8,391 nt of DNA, from assembly GCA_945869715.1 (NCBI GenBank), contig CAMBPP010000063.1, positions 1 through 8,391 on the forward strand. The letters are read 5' to 3'. The notes beneath the pieces were generated by a model, which made no database searches, had not been told where the DNA came from, and saw only the letters and a list, made by a program, of their open reading frames with translations. The translations under genes were made by a program, and so were the position numbers. Numbering within the stretch: the first letter of the stretch is position 1; the number at the start of each line of letters is the position of its first letter. Below are positions 7,101 through 8,391 of the stretch, in pieces. The stretch is from Bifidobacterium breve (GTDB taxonomy: Bacteria; Actinomycetota; Acidimicrobiia; Acidimicrobiales; Ilumatobacteraceae).

Positions 7101-7679
7101 ATGCGTAGTAGCGTTTTATTTGTGAAGCCGTTTTCGCGCGTCGTTGCTCTGTGCACAGTGACTCTGTTTCTTGGCGCCTGTGGCTCAAATTCATCAGTTT
7201 CGCCCGATACCTCAAGGGTGACTGCGAACTCTGATGCGTCGCTCACTTCCGTGTTGCCTGATGATTCAATTCCAGCAACATCGTTGGCCCCGCAATTGAC
7301 CACAATTAATGGAGAGTCTTTTGACTTAGAGTCAGTCTCACAAGAAAAACCCTTGGCGTTATGGTTTTGGGCCCCTGGTTGAACGGCTTGCAATAACGAA
7401 GCGCCCTCGGTCGAGGCCGCCCACCGAAAATTTAAAGAAAAAGTCAACGTTGTTGGCGTCGCCTGGTATGGCGACACAGACAGTTATCAAGATTTTGTGC
7501 AACGACACAAGATCTCATTTCAAAATATTGATGATACTTCAGGCGATGTATTTGCAAAATATAGCGTTCCTTCCCAGCCAGCATGGGTCTTCATCGGGGC
7601 CGACGGGACCGTAAAAAATAGGCAAGGCTCATTGTCGCAAAGTGATCTTGAGTCAACTCTTGCAGAATTAGGAATGTAG
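7101..7679 (+). CDS. Thioredoxin-fold lipoprotein with UxxC active site (predicted selenoprotein)
   Basis: Read with TGA 7380-7382 as selenocysteine, this encodes 192 residues. Residues 1-27 form a lipoprotein signal (basic residues Lys9 and Arg13, hydrophobic core, lipobox LGAC, lipidated Cys27), followed by a Ser/Thr-rich linker (28-66) and a thioredoxin-fold domain (about 67-192). The active site is FWAPG-Sec94-T-A-Cys97, where TlpA/DsbE and MPT53-like proteins have WxPxCxxC. The rest of the fold follows in frame: NNEAPSVEAAHRKF, VNVVGVAWYGD, DVFAKYSVPSQPAWVFIGADG with cis-Pro160, and a final amphipathic helix. It should act outside the membrane as a disulfide oxidoreductase or reductase; the direction is unknown. 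A SECIS-like hairpin follows the TGA, and Gly-Sec is common in selenoproteins. Alternatives are a nonsense mutation of a Cys codon (TGC or TGT to TGA) or a sequencing error. ATG 7101 was chosen; GTG 7122 is possible. TAATCT at 7092-7097 could be a -10 box. Function depends on selA, selB, selD and tRNA-Sec elsewhere in the genome. Confidence 0.85.
7380..7382 (+). other. In-frame TGA, predicted selenocysteine codon
   Basis: This TGA is codon 94 of the thioredoxin-fold lipoprotein gene and the only interruption between its ATG and the TAG at 7677-7679. It replaces the first cysteine of the CxxC motif: the codons before it read W-A-P-G and those after it T-A-C. It is one base from either Cys codon. 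TGA ends menC in the same window, so recoding must be local. Confidence 0.82.
7401..7420 (+). promoter_or_regulatory. Putative bacterial SECIS stem-loop
   Basis: Starting 18 nt after the TGA, the RNA can pair GCG (7401-7403) with CGC (7418-7420) and CCTC (7405-7408) with GAGG (7413-7416), with a single C-C mismatch (7404/7417) and a four-base apical loop GGTC (7409-7412). Bacterial SECIS elements lie inside the coding region just downstream of the UGA and carry G, often GU, at the start of the apical loop; the E. coli fdhF loop contains the same GGUC. The loop here is 26 nt after the UGA, further than in fdhF but within the spread described for bacteria. Its role would be to bind SelB charged with Sec-tRNA. 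The fold was worked out by eye and no energy was computed. Confidence 0.68.
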
Positions 7680-7720
7680 AAATCAGATAACGCCCCTTTG
7701 GAGTGCACTACGCTTCACGT

Positions 7721-8391
7721 GTGCTGGTGGACGAAGCTATTTATCTACATGGGGAACGCTTAGCAGCAAATAGTGATGCTCCGGCCGATGCATTTCATTG
7801 GATTGGCTTGCACGACTCCAGTGTGAACGAATTGCTCAAATATCAAAACCAGTTTGGTTTCAACGATCTTGCAGTGGAAGATGCACTGTCGGGCAAACAG
7901 CGTCCGAAGTTGGACGTTTATCCAGAACATATTCTCATTGTTCTCAAAACTGTTTCATATAACGCTCAAACAGAGCGCATCATTGTTGGTGATCTCTACT
8001 TATTCGTCGGTCCGCAAGTTCTTCTTGCAGTGCGCCATGGCGAGGCGCTTCCTCTGCAGTCTGTTCGAGCCGACCTAGAACACCACCCTGAAAAGCTTCA
8101 AGGTGGGCCTACTGCCGTCGTGCATGAAATTATCGACCGACTCGTGGACCAATATGTGGACGTTGCCGCAAATTTGGCGGAAGACGTTGAACAAATTGAA
8201 GATGATGTGTTCGATGACGAAACACCTGCACCTGCTTCGCGCATGTACTTTGTGAAGCGTGAACTCATTGAGTTCAGTCGCGCAGTACTTCCCTTAGTTG
8301 GTCCACTCAGCCAACTATCTGCTGGAACAGTTCCGCAGATTGACCCAACATCAGCAAATCTCTTTTCCGATGTTCGTGACAACCTGTTGAA
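7721..8391 (+). CDS. corA: CorA-family magnesium/cobalt transport protein (3' end beyond window)
   Basis: The frame is open from a stop at 7688-7690 to the window edge and gives about 223 residues from GTG 7721. They cover most of the cytosolic funnel domain of a CorA-type metal channel. Family marks in order are VDEAIYLHGERL near the N-terminus, WIGLHDSS (27-34), FNDLAVEDALSGKQRPKLDVY (about 47-67, the most conserved N-terminal stretch), VGDLYLFVG (89-97), VRHGE (104-108), then the long alpha-helical region (TAVVHEIIDRLVDQYVDVAANL; acidic stretch EDVEQIEDDVFDDE) and YFVKRELIEFSRAVLPL. The two C-terminal membrane helices and the GMN selectivity motif lie beyond the edge, so the channel is assumed complete but not shown. 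GTG 7721 was chosen because actinobacterial homologues begin close to this LVD.A.Y segment. GTG 7703 in the same frame is an alternative, and neither has a well-spaced Shine-Dalgarno sequence. It follows the thioredoxin-like gene by 41 bp and may be cotranscribed. Confidence 0.9.
   Translation, partial: MLVDEAIYLHGERLAANSDAPADAFHWIGLHDSSVNELLKYQNQFGFNDLAVEDALSGKQRPKLDVYPEHILIVLKTVSYNAQTERIIVGDLYLFVGPQVLLAVRHGEALPLQSVRADLEHHPEKLQGGPTAVVHEIIDRLVDQYVDVAANLAEDVEQIEDDVFDDETPAPASRMYFVKRELIEFSRAVLPLVGPLSQLSAGTVPQIDPTSANLFSDVRDNLL

Noticed and set aside
7380..7382. TGA as evidence of a genome-wide alternative code (TGA read as Trp or Gly)
   Set aside because: menC ends in TGA at 4286-4284 in a tight stop/start overlap, and no other gene here contains an in-frame TGA. 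A Trp or Gly reading would also leave the CxxC motif without its first redox residue.
7091..7477. Minus-strand open frame of 128 codons opposite the selenoprotein gene
   Set aside because: Its predicted protein shows no recognisable domain, while the plus strand has a clear lipoprotein signal and thioredoxin motifs. It is a shadow frame.
7497..7679. A separate 60-residue protein starting at GTG 7497
   Set aside because: It would begin in the middle of a thioredoxin fold without its active site and has no ribosome-binding site. It is the C-terminal part of the TGA-containing gene.

Overview
The window looks like chromosomal DNA of a high-GC Gram-positive (Actinobacteriota), most plausibly a moderate-GC member of the Acidimicrobiia or a related aquatic lineage. 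The pointers are a membrane-anchored PASTA-domain kinase homologue, the long (ASB plus ACT) form of SerA, a menaquinone-pathway enolase-superfamily enzyme next to an SCP2-like protein, several GTG starts, and few recognisable Shine-Dalgarno sequences. The lineage is inferred from gene content and was not tested by a search.

Layout. At the left edge, a minus-strand gene (1-301, cut by the window edge) encodes a protein with one N-terminal membrane anchor. It diverges across about 130 bp from a plus-strand gene for a kinase-like membrane receptor with four extracellular PASTA domains (435-2402). Six bases later comes a 14-helix MFS transporter (2409-3872). Its 3' end overlaps by 14 bp the end of a convergent minus-strand pair, menC (5393-4284) and an SCP2-like protein (4287-3859), which are joined by a 4-bp stop/start overlap. 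A 99-bp divergent gap separates menC from serA (5493-7067). After serA, on the same strand, come a thioredoxin-fold lipoprotein gene (7101-7679) and the first two thirds of a corA-type metal-channel gene (from about 7721 to the right edge).

The main discovery is the gene at 7101-7679. Its reading frame is interrupted once, by a TGA at 7380-7382, exactly where a TlpA/DsbE/MPT53-like thioredoxin-fold protein should have the first cysteine of its CxxC active site (W-A-P-G-[TGA]-T-A-C). The frame stays open for 98 more sense codons that complete the fold, including the cis-proline segment. A stem-loop at 7401-7420 with apical loop GGTC lies 18 nt after the TGA, as expected of a bacterial SECIS element. 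I read this as a selenoprotein: an exported lipoprotein thiol oxidoreductase with a UxxC active site. Conventional gene calling would split it into a 93-residue lipoprotein fragment and a 60-residue C-terminal fragment. TGA is used as an ordinary stop by menC in the same window, so whole-genome recoding is not the explanation.

A second notable gene is the PASTA receptor. Its kinase domain lacks the usual glycine-rich loop, the VAIK lysine, the HRDxKxxN asparagine and the DFG aspartate, so it is probably a pseudokinase that senses cell-wall material and signals by binding rather than by phosphotransfer. The remaining genes are housekeeping: serine biosynthesis (serA), menaquinone biosynthesis (menC), transport (MFS, CorA), and a small SCP2-like protein of unknown ligand. 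No RNA genes, insertion sequences, CRISPR arrays or strong intrinsic terminators were seen.
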